Source: UBA4615 sp964399635 (GTDB lineage Bacteria; Pseudomonadota; Gammaproteobacteria; Burkholderiales; Burkholderiaceae_E). Taken from it: 64,000 nucleotides of DNA. The translations under genes were made by a program, and so were the position numbers. Below the pieces are notes generated by a model. The model was not told where the DNA came from and ran no database searches. It saw nothing but the letters and a program-made list of their open reading frames with translations. Location of the stretch: NCBI GenBank assembly GCA_964399635.1, contig CAYNRU010000022.1:1-64000 (forward strand), written 5' to 3'. This document shows, piece by piece, positions 23,282 through 30,925 of this stretch. How positions within the stretch are numbered: the first letter of the stretch is position 1; every line of letters begins with the position of its first letter.

Positions 23282-23424
23282 CATGAATTGCGCTTCGCAC
23301 GGGTGGCTTCGGGCGCGCGGGTGCGACGGTAGATCGACTCGAGCGATTCGCGGGCCATGCTGAAGCGTTCGCGCCGCACGACGACGATGATGACGTCGCG
23401 GGCGGCTTCATGGACGCAGGCCAT
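23282..23424 (-). pseudogene. Possible 5' remnant of a family 2 glycosyltransferase gene
   Basis: From ATG 23424 the first 43 residues, with RDVIIVVVRRERFSMARESL then ESIYRRTRAP, resemble the N-terminus of family 2 glycosyltransferases (strand, RERFS, helix, T.AP). After RAPE the reading frame gives unrelated sequence, so only the first strand and helix remain. Nothing else of the enzyme is found in the 316-base gap between the Bug receptor gene and the next small gene. This is a low-confidence motif match; it may also be chance. Confidence 0.35.
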
Positions 23425-23523
23425 GCGCGGGCGGCGCCGGGCGGCGTGACGCAGGTCACCCGCCGCCGAGGCCGGTCCGTGACGCCAGTCGCGGTCGCGG
23501 TCCCTGGGCCGGCGCGCGCGGCG

Positions 23524-23757
23524 TCAGCCCCGACCGAAGGCGGCCGCGACCGAGGCCGCGTCCGGTGCGTCCAGCACGGTGTCGTGCCGGTCGGTGAGCG
23601 GCCCGCCGCCCGGGACCACGCCGCCGTCGTCGGCGTACCCGATGGCCTTGAATTTCCATCGCCCCCCGATCAGCTTCAGGTTGCCGACGTGGCGGCCGTG
23701 CGCGTCCGCGAGGCGGCAGATGCGCGCATCGACCGGGGTGACCGTCCAGCCGGGCAT
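23524..23757 (-). CDS. Small conserved protein, unknown function
   Basis: 77 residues. The stretch VGNLKLIGGRWKFKAIGYAD followed by GGVVPGGGPLTDRHDTVLDAPD has the look of a conserved small protein of Burkholderiales, with a KFKAIGY strand and a GGGPLTDRHN/D loop, but no named family is known to me. The composition is normal for coding sequence here and no membrane or signal segment is present. It stands alone, convergent with the upstream Bug gene. Function unknown. Confidence 0.55.
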   Translation of the reverse strand: MPGWTVTPVDARICRLADAHGRHVGNLKLIGGRWKFKAIGYADDGGVVPGGGPLTDRHDTVLDAPDAASVAAAFGRG

Positions 23758-24018
23758 GGTGTCGGCATCCGCGAAACCGGGGGCCTTCAGGATACCCGGC
23801 GACTTGCCCGCCGATCACCCCGGTGCGCCGCGCGGCGACTACGACGGCGCGCAGCGCCTGCCATCGCGCCGCTGCGAAGCGCCGCCGCCGAACGGTCGGC
23901 CATCCCGACGGTCGGTGGCCGGGCGACCTCTGAGTAACCCCTACCATTCAGGCATGTCGGCCCGGACGGTTCGGGCCGGGGCCGCCCTGGAGCCCGCGTG
24001 CAGCGCGGGTCGGACGCC

Positions 24019-24675
24019 ATGCACCTGCACCTCGACTTTTTCGAACCCACCGCCGCGGGCCAGGACCCCGAGCAGCTCGTGCGCCTGCGCATCTTCCTCG
24101 AGCGCGTGCTGCGGCTCGCCGAGCGCCAGGTCGTGCCGTTGCTGCCGATTCAAGGGCGGGTCACCGTCGCGGTCGGCATCGACCCCGTCCGCACCATCCG
24201 CGAGACCGGCATCGGTGCGCGGGCCTGGGCCGCGGACCGCATCGACGTCTGGCTCGATCCAGCCCATCCGTGGGTCGAGGCCGCCGGCGAGGAGGAGCTC
24301 CTCGCCGTGCTCGCGCACGAGCTGCACCACTGCGCGCGCTGGACGCGGCCGGGCTACGGCGCGACGCTCGGCGAGGCGCTGGTCAGCGAGGGCCTCGCCT
24401 GCGTCTTCGAGACCGGCTTCCGGGGCGGCGTGCCGCCCTTCTGGGCGCGCGCGCTCGACGCCCGCGCGCTGCGCGCCGCCGAGACCCGCGCCCGGCCGAG
24501 CCTCGCCGACCGGGGCTACGATCATCGCGCCTGGTTCGTCGGCGCCCCCGACGATGGGCTGCCCCGCCACGTCGGCTATTCGCTCGGCTTCGACATCGTC
24601 GCGCGTCACGTGCGCACCACCGGCCGCAGCGCCGCGCAGCTGGTCCACGTGCCGGCCGAGCCCTTCTTCGCCTGA
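24019..24675 (+). CDS. DUF2268-type putative zinc metalloprotease
   Basis: 218 residues from ATG 24019; GTG 23998 would add seven. An HExxH-type zinc motif is at residues 100-104 (AHELHHCARW), with a third ligand likely E124 in VSEGLACVFE. The surrounding sequence (LLPIQGRVTVAVGIDP, DRIDVWLDPAHPW, GATLGEALVSEGLA) fits the DUF2268 predicted Zn-dependent protease group (YjaZ-like). There is no signal peptide, so it is probably cytosolic. The true substrate is unknown. It precedes an MFS carrier gene by 90 bases on the same strand without clear functional linkage. Confidence 0.75.
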   Translation: MHLHLDFFEPTAAGQDPEQLVRLRIFLERVLRLAERQVVPLLPIQGRVTVAVGIDPVRTIRETGIGARAWAADRIDVWLDPAHPWVEAAGEEELLAVLAHELHHCARWTRPGYGATLGEALVSEGLACVFETGFRGGVPPFWARALDARALRAAETRARPSLADRGYDHRAWFVGAPDDGLPRHVGYSLGFDIVARHVRTTGRSAAQLVHVPAEPFFA

Positions 24676-24765
24676 ACCGGGCCCGGCCCACCCGCATCGG
24701 GCGGGGAGGGTATCCTCGGGGCCTGCGGCCGCCGGCCGCAGCCCTCCGGTGTCCCGCAGCGCCCC

Positions 24766-26007
24766 ATGAAGCAGTCCGACCTCTCCCGCGCGCAATACAC
24801 CTACATCCTCGGCGGCGCGGCGCTGATGCTCAGCCTCTCGATGGGCATGCGCCAGAGCTTCGGCCTGCTGCAGCCCCATGTGGTGCGCGACCTCGGCATC
24901 ACCGCCGCCGACTTCTCGCTCGCGCTCGCGATCCAGAACATGGTCTGGGGCCTCACCCAGCCCTTCGTCGGCTTCCTGGTCGATCGCATCGGCGCACGCC
25001 CGGTGGCGATCTCGGGCGTGCTGATCTACGCGGCGGGGCTGGTGGTCACCGCGCTCGCACCGTCGGCGCTGGTGCTCACGCTCGGGGCGGGCGTGTTCAT
25101 CGGTCTGGCGCTGTCGTGCACCGCCTCCAACCTGGCGATGAACGTGACCGCCCGCGTGGCGCCGGCCGCCCGGCGCAGCGTGGCCATGGGCGCTGTCTCG
25201 GCCGCCGGCTCGCTCGGGCTGGTGATCGCCTCGCCGCTGGCGCAGACCATGATCTCCACGGGCGGCTGGCGGCTCGCGCTGGTGTCCTTCCTGGGGCTCG
25301 CGGCGGTGATGCTGCCGGCGGCGCTCGCGGCAGGCCGCGGCGACGACATCGAGCGCGAGACCGACGCCGGCGTGCAGCAGTCGGTCGCCCAGGCTGTGCG
25401 CGAGGCCTCGACCCACAGCGGCTACGTGACGATGGCGCTCGCGTTCTTCGTCTGCGGGCTGCAGCTCGTCTTCCTGACCACGCACCTGCCGACCTATCTC
25501 GACCTCTGCGGCATCGACCCCTCGGTCACCGCGGGTGCGCTCGCGCTGATCGGCCTGTTCAACGTCGCCGGCTCCTACCTGTTCGGCTGGCTCGGCGGGC
25601 GCTACTCCAAGCGGATGCTGCTGGGCGGCATCTACCTGCTGCGCTCGGCGGTGATCGCCCTGTATTTCGTGTCGCCGCCGTCGCCTGCCGGCACGCTGGT
25701 GTTCGCGGCCGCGATGGGCACGCTCTGGCTGGGCGTGGTGCCGCTGGTCAACGGCCTGGTCGTACACCTGTTCGGCCTGCGCTACATGGCCACGCTGACT
25801 GGCATCGCCTTCTTCAGCCACCAGGTCGGATCCTTCCTGGGCGCCTGGGGCGGCGGCCTGATCTACGCGTCCCTCGGCTCCTACGAATGGGCCTGGAAGA
25901 GCGCGGTGCTGATCGGCGCGATCGCGGGCGCCTTCCAGATGACCATGAACGTGCGCCCGAGCGCGCGGATGGTCGCCGAGCGCACGGCCGCGCCTGGCGC
26001 GGCCTGA
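24766..26007 (+). CDS. Major facilitator superfamily transporter
   Basis: 413 residues with about 12 membrane helices. The MFS motif after helix 2 reads GFLVDRIGARPVAISG, a variant of GxLaDrxGrkxxl, at about residues 65-80. The protein starts at the polar TYILGGAALMLSLSMGMRQSFGLL helix typical of the oxalate/monocarboxylate-like MFS group. A soluble loop between helices 6 and 7 is short. The substrate is likely a small organic anion, but this is only by subgroup resemblance. The gene is followed by a GC hairpin at 26019-26040. Confidence 0.88.
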   Translation: MKQSDLSRAQYTYILGGAALMLSLSMGMRQSFGLLQPHVVRDLGITAADFSLALAIQNMVWGLTQPFVGFLVDRIGARPVAISGVLIYAAGLVVTALAPSALVLTLGAGVFIGLALSCTASNLAMNVTARVAPAARRSVAMGAVSAAGSLGLVIASPLAQTMISTGGWRLALVSFLGLAAVMLPAALAAGRGDDIERETDAGVQQSVAQAVREASTHSGYVTMALAFFVCGLQLVFLTTHLPTYLDLCGIDPSVTAGALALIGLFNVAGSYLFGWLGGRYSKRMLLGGIYLLRSAVIALYFVSPPSPAGTLVFAAAMGTLWLGVVPLVNGLVVHLFGLRYMATLTGIAFFSHQVGSFLGAWGGGLIYASLGSYEWAWKSAVLIGAIAGAFQMTMNVRPSARMVAERTAAPGAA

Positions 26008-26018
26008 CCGGGGGGCTA

Positions 26019-26040
26019 CCGACCGGCGGCGGCCGGTCGG
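26019..26040 (+). terminator. Inverted repeat after the MFS gene, possible terminator
   Basis: CCGACCGG at 26019-26026 and CCGGTCGG at 26033-26040 form a perfect 8-base stem with a 6-base loop, 12 bases after the MFS stop. There is no T run, so it may act with Rho or only protect the 3' end. Confidence 0.45.
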
Positions 26041-26070
26041 TTGGCGTTCGCGTGGCAATTGAGTTAGAAT
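26041..26070 (+). promoter_or_regulatory. Candidate promoter of the cold-shock gene
   Basis: TTGGCG at 26041-26046 and TAGAAT at 26065-26070 with an 18-base spacer. The start of transcription would be near 26077, giving a leader of about 165 bases before the csp start. A long structured leader of this size is known for cspA-type mRNAs, where it acts as a thermosensor. Confidence 0.5.
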
Positions 26071-26244
26071 CCGCCCGCTCCCGCATCAAGTCGTCTGTTT
26101 TCCAGCGGCATATCAAGTCAGTGCGGTCCTGAAGTACGGACCGCCCCGGTTTCGAATCCCCACGGTCACATTCCTTGAGCATGGGCGCCCAGCACGGGCA
26201 TGTCGCCCGTCATCACCACTCCCTTATTCATTCAAGGATTCACC

Positions 26245-26454
26245 ATGGCCACTCAAACCGGCATCGTCAAATGGTTCAACGAAGCCAAGGGCTTCGGCTT
26301 CATCAAGCCGGACAACGGCGGCGAAGACCTCTTCGCTCACTTCTCGCAGATCGAAGCCAAGGGTTTCCGTACCCTGGCCGAGAACCAGCGCGTCGAGTTC
26401 GAAGTGACGCAGGGCCAGAAAGGCCCGCAAGCCAGCCGTATCAAGCCGGTCTGA
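26245..26454 (+). CDS. CspA-family cold-shock protein
   Basis: 69 residues, one cold-shock OB-fold domain. The RNA-binding motifs are RNP1 KGFGFI (in AKGFGFIKPDNGG) and RNP2 LFAHF. It begins TQTGIVKWFNEAKGFG, the classical Csp start. The ATG at 26245 is preceded by AAGGA at 26234-26238. It melts or chaperones mRNA and nucleic acid secondary structure, and in many proteobacteria is made at low temperature or all the time. It is monocistronic, with its own promoter upstream and a Rho-independent terminator downstream. Confidence 0.95.
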   Translation: MATQTGIVKWFNEAKGFGFIKPDNGGEDLFAHFSQIEAKGFRTLAENQRVEFEVTQGQKGPQASRIKPV

Positions 26455-26498
26455 AGACCGCTTGTGTCGCGCGCCGCGGCGCGCGACGGCTGCAGCGC

Positions 26499-26528
26499 AA
26501 GGCCGCCTCCGGGCGGCCTTGTTGTTTT
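26499..26528 (+). terminator. Rho-independent terminator of the csp gene
   Basis: AAGGCCGCC at 26499-26507 pairs with GGGCGGCCTT at 26511-26520, with a loop of about three bases, followed by GTTGTTTT. A second GC-rich palindrome (CGCGCGCCGCGGCGCGCG, about 26468-26485) precedes it. Confidence 0.8.
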
Positions 26529-26664
26529 CCGCGGGCCGCCGGGCGCCCGGGTTCCGCAAGACATCGACGGGCGGCGCGTGGTCGGCCTTGCGTGATGTGT
26601 GGCGTCGATTTCCGTCCCTTGCCCGGTCAAGCTACGATCTCGCCATCCTGACAGCGAGGCGACC

Positions 26665-27438
26665 GTGCTCCCGATAAGCGACGATCCCAACCCGCGCGGC
26701 GTCCACTGGATGACGATCCTGCTGATCGTCGTCAACGTCGCGGTGTATCTGCTGGTGACGCTGCCGATGTCGGGGCAGGCGGTCAACCCCGCCGACCCGC
26801 GCGTCGCCGAGTACATCGCGGCGATCTCGAAGCAACTGCCGCCGGGCACCAACCCGGCCGCAGTGCTCGCCGGCATGAGCCAGTACGACCTGTTCGTCTA
26901 CCAGTGGGGCTTCCGGCCGGCGGCGATGAACGTCACCGACCTCTTCTTCTCGATGTTCCTGCACGGGGGCTTCATGCACCTGTTCGGGAACATGCTCTTC
27001 CTGTTCATCTACGGCAACAACGTCGAGGATCGCCTCGGTCCCTTCGGCTTCCTCGTGGCCTACCTGCTGACGGGCATTGCCGCGGCGCTGTTCCAGACGG
27101 TGTTCAACATGAACTCGAACATCCCGATGGTCGGCGCGTCCGGCGCGATCTCCGGGGTCCTGGGCTTCTACTTGCGTTGGTTCCCCGGCCACCGGATCAA
27201 GGTGTTCATGATGCTTCCGCCATTGGTGGTCGGCGTGCGCATGTTCTCGGCGAGCCTTGTTCTGTGGATGTACCTGATCATGGACAACATCGTGCCCTTC
27301 CTGATGGCGAGCCAGGGCGGCGGTGGCGTCGCGCACGGCGCGCATATCGGGGGCTTCGTCGCCGGCTACCTGGTCGCGGTCCTGATGGGCCGCAAGGTCT
27401 CCGACGACTCCCAGCAGCCGCAGCAACTGCGCCTTTAG
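26665..27438 (+). CDS. Rhomboid-family intramembrane serine protease
   Basis: 257 residues from GTG 26665, with GAGG at 26656-26659; an upstream ATG at 26599 would add 22 unlikely residues. The catalytic Ser is S159 in the GASGAISG motif of helix 4, and the catalytic His is H227 in HGAHIGGF of helix 6. FLHGGFMHLFGNMLFLFIYG is the conserved L1/helix 2 region. Six or seven membrane helices are present. It cleaves single-span membrane proteins inside the inner membrane; bacterial targets are mostly unknown. It carries a long periplasmic-side insert between helix 1 and 2 (SGQAVNPADPRVAEYIAAIS). Confidence 0.92.
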   Translation: MLPISDDPNPRGVHWMTILLIVVNVAVYLLVTLPMSGQAVNPADPRVAEYIAAISKQLPPGTNPAAVLAGMSQYDLFVYQWGFRPAAMNVTDLFFSMFLHGGFMHLFGNMLFLFIYGNNVEDRLGPFGFLVAYLLTGIAAALFQTVFNMNSNIPMVGASGAISGVLGFYLRWFPGHRIKVFMMLPPLVVGVRMFSASLVLWMYLIMDNIVPFLMASQGGGGVAHGAHIGGFVAGYLVAVLMGRKVSDDSQQPQQLRL

Positions 27439-27618
27439 GGGCCGCCGCTGCGGGGGCGCGCGGTTCTTCATGCTTCGAGCGGACCGCGACACGGGGTGCT
27501 CGTCCCTGACAACAGGACAAGCACGCGTTGATCGGGCATCGGGCGGGGCGTGCCGGCCGCCGTGCTCGCCCGCCTTGGACGGGCGTCCGGCACTTACGCG
27601 GCGCGGCGCCGGGTCGGA

Positions 27619-28038
27619 TCAGAGCGGCTGGATCATCCCGTTGGTGACGCGCACGCGCGAGCCGTTGCGGTAGGTCGGGGGCTGCTCGACCTGGATCACG
27701 CGGTCGATGCCGTCGTCGAAACGGATCGAGACGTTCCAGACGGTCGTTGCGCCCGCTTGCGCGCCCGCCGCGCCGCCCGCGGTGCCGCCGACGACGGCGC
27801 CCACGCCGGTGGCGATCGTGCGGCCGGTGCCGCCCCCGACCAGGCTGCCCAGCGCGCCGCCGACGAGCGCGCCGCCGATCGATCCGGCCATCCCGCCGCC
27901 GCTGCTGGCCTTCTGGGTCTCGGAGATGCTGTTGACGACGCCCGTGCCGTTGAGGCTGGCGGTAGGAGGAGCGCTCGCGCATGCGGCGAGCGCCAGTGCG
28001 GCGAGCAGTGCGCCGAGCTTCTTGAACAGACGGGTCAT
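27619..28038 (-). CDS. Glycine-zipper outer-membrane lipoprotein (SlyB/Pcp-like)
   Basis: 139 residues. The lipoprotein signal peptide LGALLAALALAAC puts the lipidated Cys at residue 20. Residues 48-90 are a glycine-zipper 2TM segment (GGGMAGSIGGALVGGALGSL, VGGGTGRTIATGVGAVVGG). The C-terminal part (TTVWNVSIRFDDGIDRVIQV, RNGSRVRVTNGMIQPL) is the small beta domain found in SlyB/Pcp-type proteins, which bind LPS and outer-membrane proteins. With Ala after Cys+1 it should go to the outer membrane. It is convergent with the rhomboid gene. Confidence 0.88.
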   Translation of the reverse strand: MTRLFKKLGALLAALALAACASAPPTASLNGTGVVNSISETQKASSGGGMAGSIGGALVGGALGSLVGGGTGRTIATGVGAVVGGTAGGAAGAQAGATTVWNVSIRFDDGIDRVIQVEQPPTYRNGSRVRVTNGMIQPL

Positions 28039-28119
28039 CGGGGTCTCCGGTCGTGAGGGGTGTGCTGGCGCGGGGCCCGCGGCCCTCCGCCGTCCGGATT
28101 GTAACGCCGCGACGCCGCC

Positions 28120-28605
28120 TCAGACCTGCGCGCGCACGCGGTACATGCCCCAGCCCTTCAGGGTCATCACCGTCTCGTCGTTCTGGTTCTGCACTTCCTG
28201 CAGGAACTGCACCATGCCGCGGTCGGGCCTGGACTGCGAGCGGCGCGCGTCCATCACGGTCACGCGCATCCGCAGCCGGTCGCCGGGGCGCACCGGCTTG
28301 ATCCAGCGAAGCTCGTCGATGCCGGGCGAGCCCATGCTCGCGAGCGGCGAGATGTAGTGGTCGACCATCATCCGCATCGCGACGCTCGCGGTCATCCAGC
28401 CGCTGGCGATCAGCCCGCCGTAGATCGAGTCCCGCGCCGCGGCGGCGTCGAGGTGGAAGGGCTGAGGGTCGTAGCGACCCGCGAAGGTCAGCACCTCCTC
28501 CTCGGTGATCGCGTACTCGCCGAACGAGGCGGTCTCGCCCACCGGGTAGTCCTCGAAGAAGCGCTGCGTAAAGGGGACGGCCGGGGCAGAGGGCGACGTG
28601 GGCAA
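28120..28605 (-). CDS. MaoC-family acyl dehydratase
   Basis: 161 residues from TTG 28605, chosen for the GGAG seven bases upstream; no ATG stands before the conserved part. The hot-dog fold of MaoC/R-hydratases is seen: FEDYPVGETASFGEYAITEE, FAGRYDPQPFHLD (the catalytic D and H of the hydratase 2 motif), then SGWMTASVAMRMMVDH and a C-terminal ETVMTLKGWGMYRVR. It hydrates or dehydrates CoA thioesters, in fatty acid or side-chain breakdown. It is divergent from apt; the two share a gap of about 60 bases. Confidence 0.85.
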   Translation of the reverse strand: MPTSPSAPAVPFTQRFFEDYPVGETASFGEYAITEEEVLTFAGRYDPQPFHLDAAAARDSIYGGLIASGWMTASVAMRMMVDHYISPLASMGSPGIDELRWIKPVRPGDRLRMRVTVMDARRSQSRPDRGMVQFLQEVQNQNDETVMTLKGWGMYRVRAQV

Positions 28606-28629
28606 GGGAGGGCTCCGAAAGTTCGGCCC

Positions 28630-28635
28630 TACAAT
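28630..28635 (+). promoter_or_regulatory. Possible -10 box of apt
   Basis: TACAAT lies 34 bases before the apt start, a suitable place for a short leader. No good -35 box is seen 17 bases upstream, where GC-rich sequence of the divergent maoC start is found. Confidence 0.35.
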
Positions 28636-28668
28636 AGCTGCGACCCGCGCTCCCGGCAACGTCGCCCG

Positions 28669-29208
28669 ATGCTCGACCCGCACTACATCCGAGACCGTAT
28701 CCGAACCGTGCCCGACTGGCCGCAGCCGGGCGTGATGTTCCGCGACATCACGCCGCTGCTCCAGGATCCGCGCACGCTGCGCGTGCTGGTCGACCTGTTC
28801 GTGCATCGCTACATGGGTCGCGACCTCGACCTGGTCGCCGGCATCGACGCGCGCGGCTTCATCCTCGGCGCCATCGTCGCCTACGAGCTGAACCTGGGCT
28901 TCGTGCCGATCCGCAAGAAGGGCAAGCTGCCCTTCGACACGGTCGAGGAGTCCTACGAGCTCGAGTACGGCAGCGCCGCGGTCGAGCTGCACACCGACGC
29001 CTGCGGGCCGGGCGACCGCGTGCTGCTGATCGACGACCTGATCGCCACCGGCGGCACGATGATGGCCGGCAAGCGACTGATCGAGCGGCTCGGCGCCGTC
29101 GTGGTCGAGGGCGCGGTCATCGTCGATCTGCCCGAGCTCGGCGGCTCGCGCCGGCTGCGCGAGGCGGGGCTCGTGCTGCACACCCTCGTCGACTACGACG
29201 GCCACTAG
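28669..29208 (+). CDS. apt: Adenine phosphoribosyltransferase
   Basis: 179 residues, the common length for Apt. It makes AMP from adenine and PRPP in purine salvage, in the cytosol. The PRPP-binding loop is VLLIDDLIATGGTMMAGKR, and the N-terminal PDWPQPGVMFRDITPLLQDP and GIDARGFILG segments with IPIRKKGKLP-like FVPIRKKGKLPFDTVEESYE are diagnostic. It is probably the first gene of a run (apt, isomerase-like, Hsp15, phosphatase) with short gaps on the plus strand. Given the mtnA and aldolase genes a few kilobases away, adenine from methylthioadenosine could be recycled here. Confidence 0.95.
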   Translation: MLDPHYIRDRIRTVPDWPQPGVMFRDITPLLQDPRTLRVLVDLFVHRYMGRDLDLVAGIDARGFILGAIVAYELNLGFVPIRKKGKLPFDTVEESYELEYGSAAVELHTDACGPGDRVLLIDDLIATGGTMMAGKRLIERLGAVVVEGAVIVDLPELGGSRRLREAGLVLHTLVDYDGH

Positions 29209-29217
29209 AGGACGCCC

Positions 29218-29832
29218 ATGGGCAGGATGACGTTCTGGTTCGAGTTTGGCAGCACCTACAGCTACCTCACCGTCTCGCGCATCGACGCGCTCGCCGCCCC
29301 GCGCGGCGTGCAGGTCGAGTGGCGGCCCTTCCTGCTCGCCCCGATCCTCAAGGACCGTGGCATGGCACAGGGTCCCTTCGTCGGCTTTCCGTCCAAGCTC
29401 AAGTACATGTGGCGCGACCTCGAGCGCCGCGCGGCGTTCCATGGCCTGCCGTACCGCAAGCCCTCGGTCTATCCGCCCAACACCCTGCTCACCGCACGCG
29501 TGGCCACGCTCGCGGCGCAGCAGGGCTGGTGCGAACCGTTCACCCGCGAGGCCTTTCGCCTGCACTGGACCGAGGACGTCGCGATCGGCACCGACGAGAA
29601 CCTGCGGGCCGCGATCGTGGCGGCCGGCCGCCGGCCCGACGAAGCAATGGTCGCGGCGCAGTCGGATGCCAACAAGCAGCTGCTGCGCGCGGTGACCGAC
29701 GCGGCCCAGGCCTTCGGGATCTTCGGCTCGCCGACCTTCACCATCGGCGACGAACTGTTCTGGGGCGACGACCGTCTCGAAGACGCGCTCGACTTCGCGA
29801 CCGCGCCGGTCGCCGCGGTCGCGCCGGTGTAG
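29218..29832 (+). CDS. DsbA-fold 2-hydroxychromene-2-carboxylate isomerase-like protein (chromosomal copy)
   Basis: 204 residues, nine bases after apt. It shares the plan and several exact stretches with the cassette protein at 7148: GSTYSYL with Ser12 in place of the CxxC, KYMWRDLERRAA, then FGIFGSPTFTIGDELFWGDDRLEDAL. The fold is the kappa-GST/HCCA isomerase branch of the thioredoxin superfamily; the cofactor is normally glutathione. No aromatic pathway genes adjoin it, so the real reaction is uncertain. It is cytosolic with no signal peptide. Confidence 0.85.
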   Translation: MGRMTFWFEFGSTYSYLTVSRIDALAAPRGVQVEWRPFLLAPILKDRGMAQGPFVGFPSKLKYMWRDLERRAAFHGLPYRKPSVYPPNTLLTARVATLAAQQGWCEPFTREAFRLHWTEDVAIGTDENLRAAIVAAGRRPDEAMVAAQSDANKQLLRAVTDAAQAFGIFGSPTFTIGDELFWGDDRLEDALDFATAPVAAVAPV

Positions 29833-29915
29833 CCATGGCGGCTAGCCTGCCGGGCACCCGGCGCCCCCGCGTGGGCGTCGCGGGCGGCGGGGGCACCTGA
29901 CCGGGAGGGATGCCG

Positions 29916-30287
29916 ATGCGGGTCGACAAATGGCTGTGGGCAGCGCGCTTCTTCAAGACGCGCGGCCTCGCGCAGGATGCGCTGGAGGCTGGCCGGGTGA
30001 CGGTCGGGGGCGAGCGCGTGAAGACGGCCCGCGCGCTGCGCGTGGGCGAGACGGTGCAGATCCGCATCGGCGAGGTCGCACGCACGGTGCGCGTGCTGGG
30101 TCTGTCCGAGCAGCGCGGGCCCGCCGTGGTCGCGCAGCAGCTCTACGAGGAGAGCGCCGAGAGCGTCGCGGCGCGCGAGGCGGCTCGCGAGCGGCGCCGC
30201 CTGTTCGACGAGCCCGCGCAGGCGATCGAGGGCCGACCGACCAAGCGCGACCGGCGTGCGATCGACCGCGCGCGCGACGGGGGCTGA
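29916..30287 (+). CDS. hslR: Hsp15-like S4-domain RNA-binding protein
   Basis: 123 residues from ATG 29916, chosen because GGAGG lies seven bases upstream; ATG 29910 is too close to it. The S4 RNA-binding domain covers residues 1-60 (MRVDKWLWAARFFKTRGLAQ, ALEAGRVTVGGERVK, LRVGETVQIRIG). A basic tail ends GRPTKRDRRAIDRARDGG, as in Hsp15. Hsp15 binds free 50S subunits carrying a nascent chain and frees stalled ribosomes after heat stress. The gene stands 80 bases after the isomerase-like gene and just before a phosphatase gene. Confidence 0.9.
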   Translation: MRVDKWLWAARFFKTRGLAQDALEAGRVTVGGERVKTARALRVGETVQIRIGEVARTVRVLGLSEQRGPAVVAQQLYEESAESVAAREAARERRRLFDEPAQAIEGRPTKRDRRAIDRARDGG

Positions 30288-30291
30288 CGCG

Positions 30292-30909
30292 GTGGCCCGC
30301 CCGCATCGTGATGCCCGTCGTCGCCTGCTCGCGGCCGCGGTCGCGGCCGCCGCCGCAGCCGCGCCGTCGCTGCGGGCCGCGGCCGCCGACGCACCGGGCG
30401 CCGCCGCCTCCCTGCTGCCCGAGGGGCTGCTCGCGCCGCTGCGCGCCGGCGGCTGCGTGCTGCTGCTGCGGCACGCGCAGACGGAGCCCGGTATCGGCGA
30501 CCCGCCCGGCTGGCGCCTGGGCGACTGCGGGTCGCAGCGCAACCTGTCGGCCGAGGGCCGCGCGCAGGCCGCGCGGCTGGGCGATGCGCTGCGCCGGGCC
30601 GGCATCGAGGTCCAGACGGTGCGCTCCAGCCGCTGGTGCCGCTGCACGGATACGGCGACGCTCGCCTTCGGCCGCGTGGAGCCCTGGCCGGTGCTCGACT
30701 CCTTCTTCGGCGGGCGCGATACCGAGCCCGCCCAGACCGCCGCGCTGCGCGCCTGGGTCGGCGCGTTCCGCGGGCCGGGCAACGCGGCGCTGGTCACGCA
30801 CCAGGTCAACATGACCGCGCTCACCGGCGAGGGTGTCTCGATGGGCGAGGTGCTGGTGCTGCGCGCTTCGCCCTCGGGGTTCGCGCTGGTTGGGCGCTTC
30901 GTGTCCTGA
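30292..30909 (+). CDS. Histidine phosphatase-family protein, exported
   Basis: 205 residues from GTG 30292. The N-terminus ARPHRDARRRLLAAAVAAAAAAAPS has the form of a signal peptide (with a run of Arg before the hydrophobic part, possibly Tat-type). The phosphatase motif is LLLRHAQTEPG near residue 60, with the catalytic His in RHA, then QRNLSAEGRAQAARLGDALR and SRWCRCTDTA. The second His is in ALVTHQVNMTALTG. These periplasmic branch-2-like enzymes act on phosphate monoesters; the substrate is unknown. The family call is good. Confidence 0.8.
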   Translation: MARPHRDARRRLLAAAVAAAAAAAPSLRAAAADAPGAAASLLPEGLLAPLRAGGCVLLLRHAQTEPGIGDPPGWRLGDCGSQRNLSAEGRAQAARLGDALRRAGIEVQTVRSSRWCRCTDTATLAFGRVEPWPVLDSFFGGRDTEPAQTAALRAWVGAFRGPGNAALVTHQVNMTALTGEGVSMGEVLVLRASPSGFALVGRFVS

Positions 30910-30925
30910 CGGGGGCGCGCAGCGG

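Noticed and set aside
26140..26175. GGTTTCGAATCCCC before the cold-shock gene looks like a tRNA T-arm and 3' end
   Set aside because: No acceptor stem or anticodon arm can be built from the preceding bases. The stretch lies in the probable csp leader.
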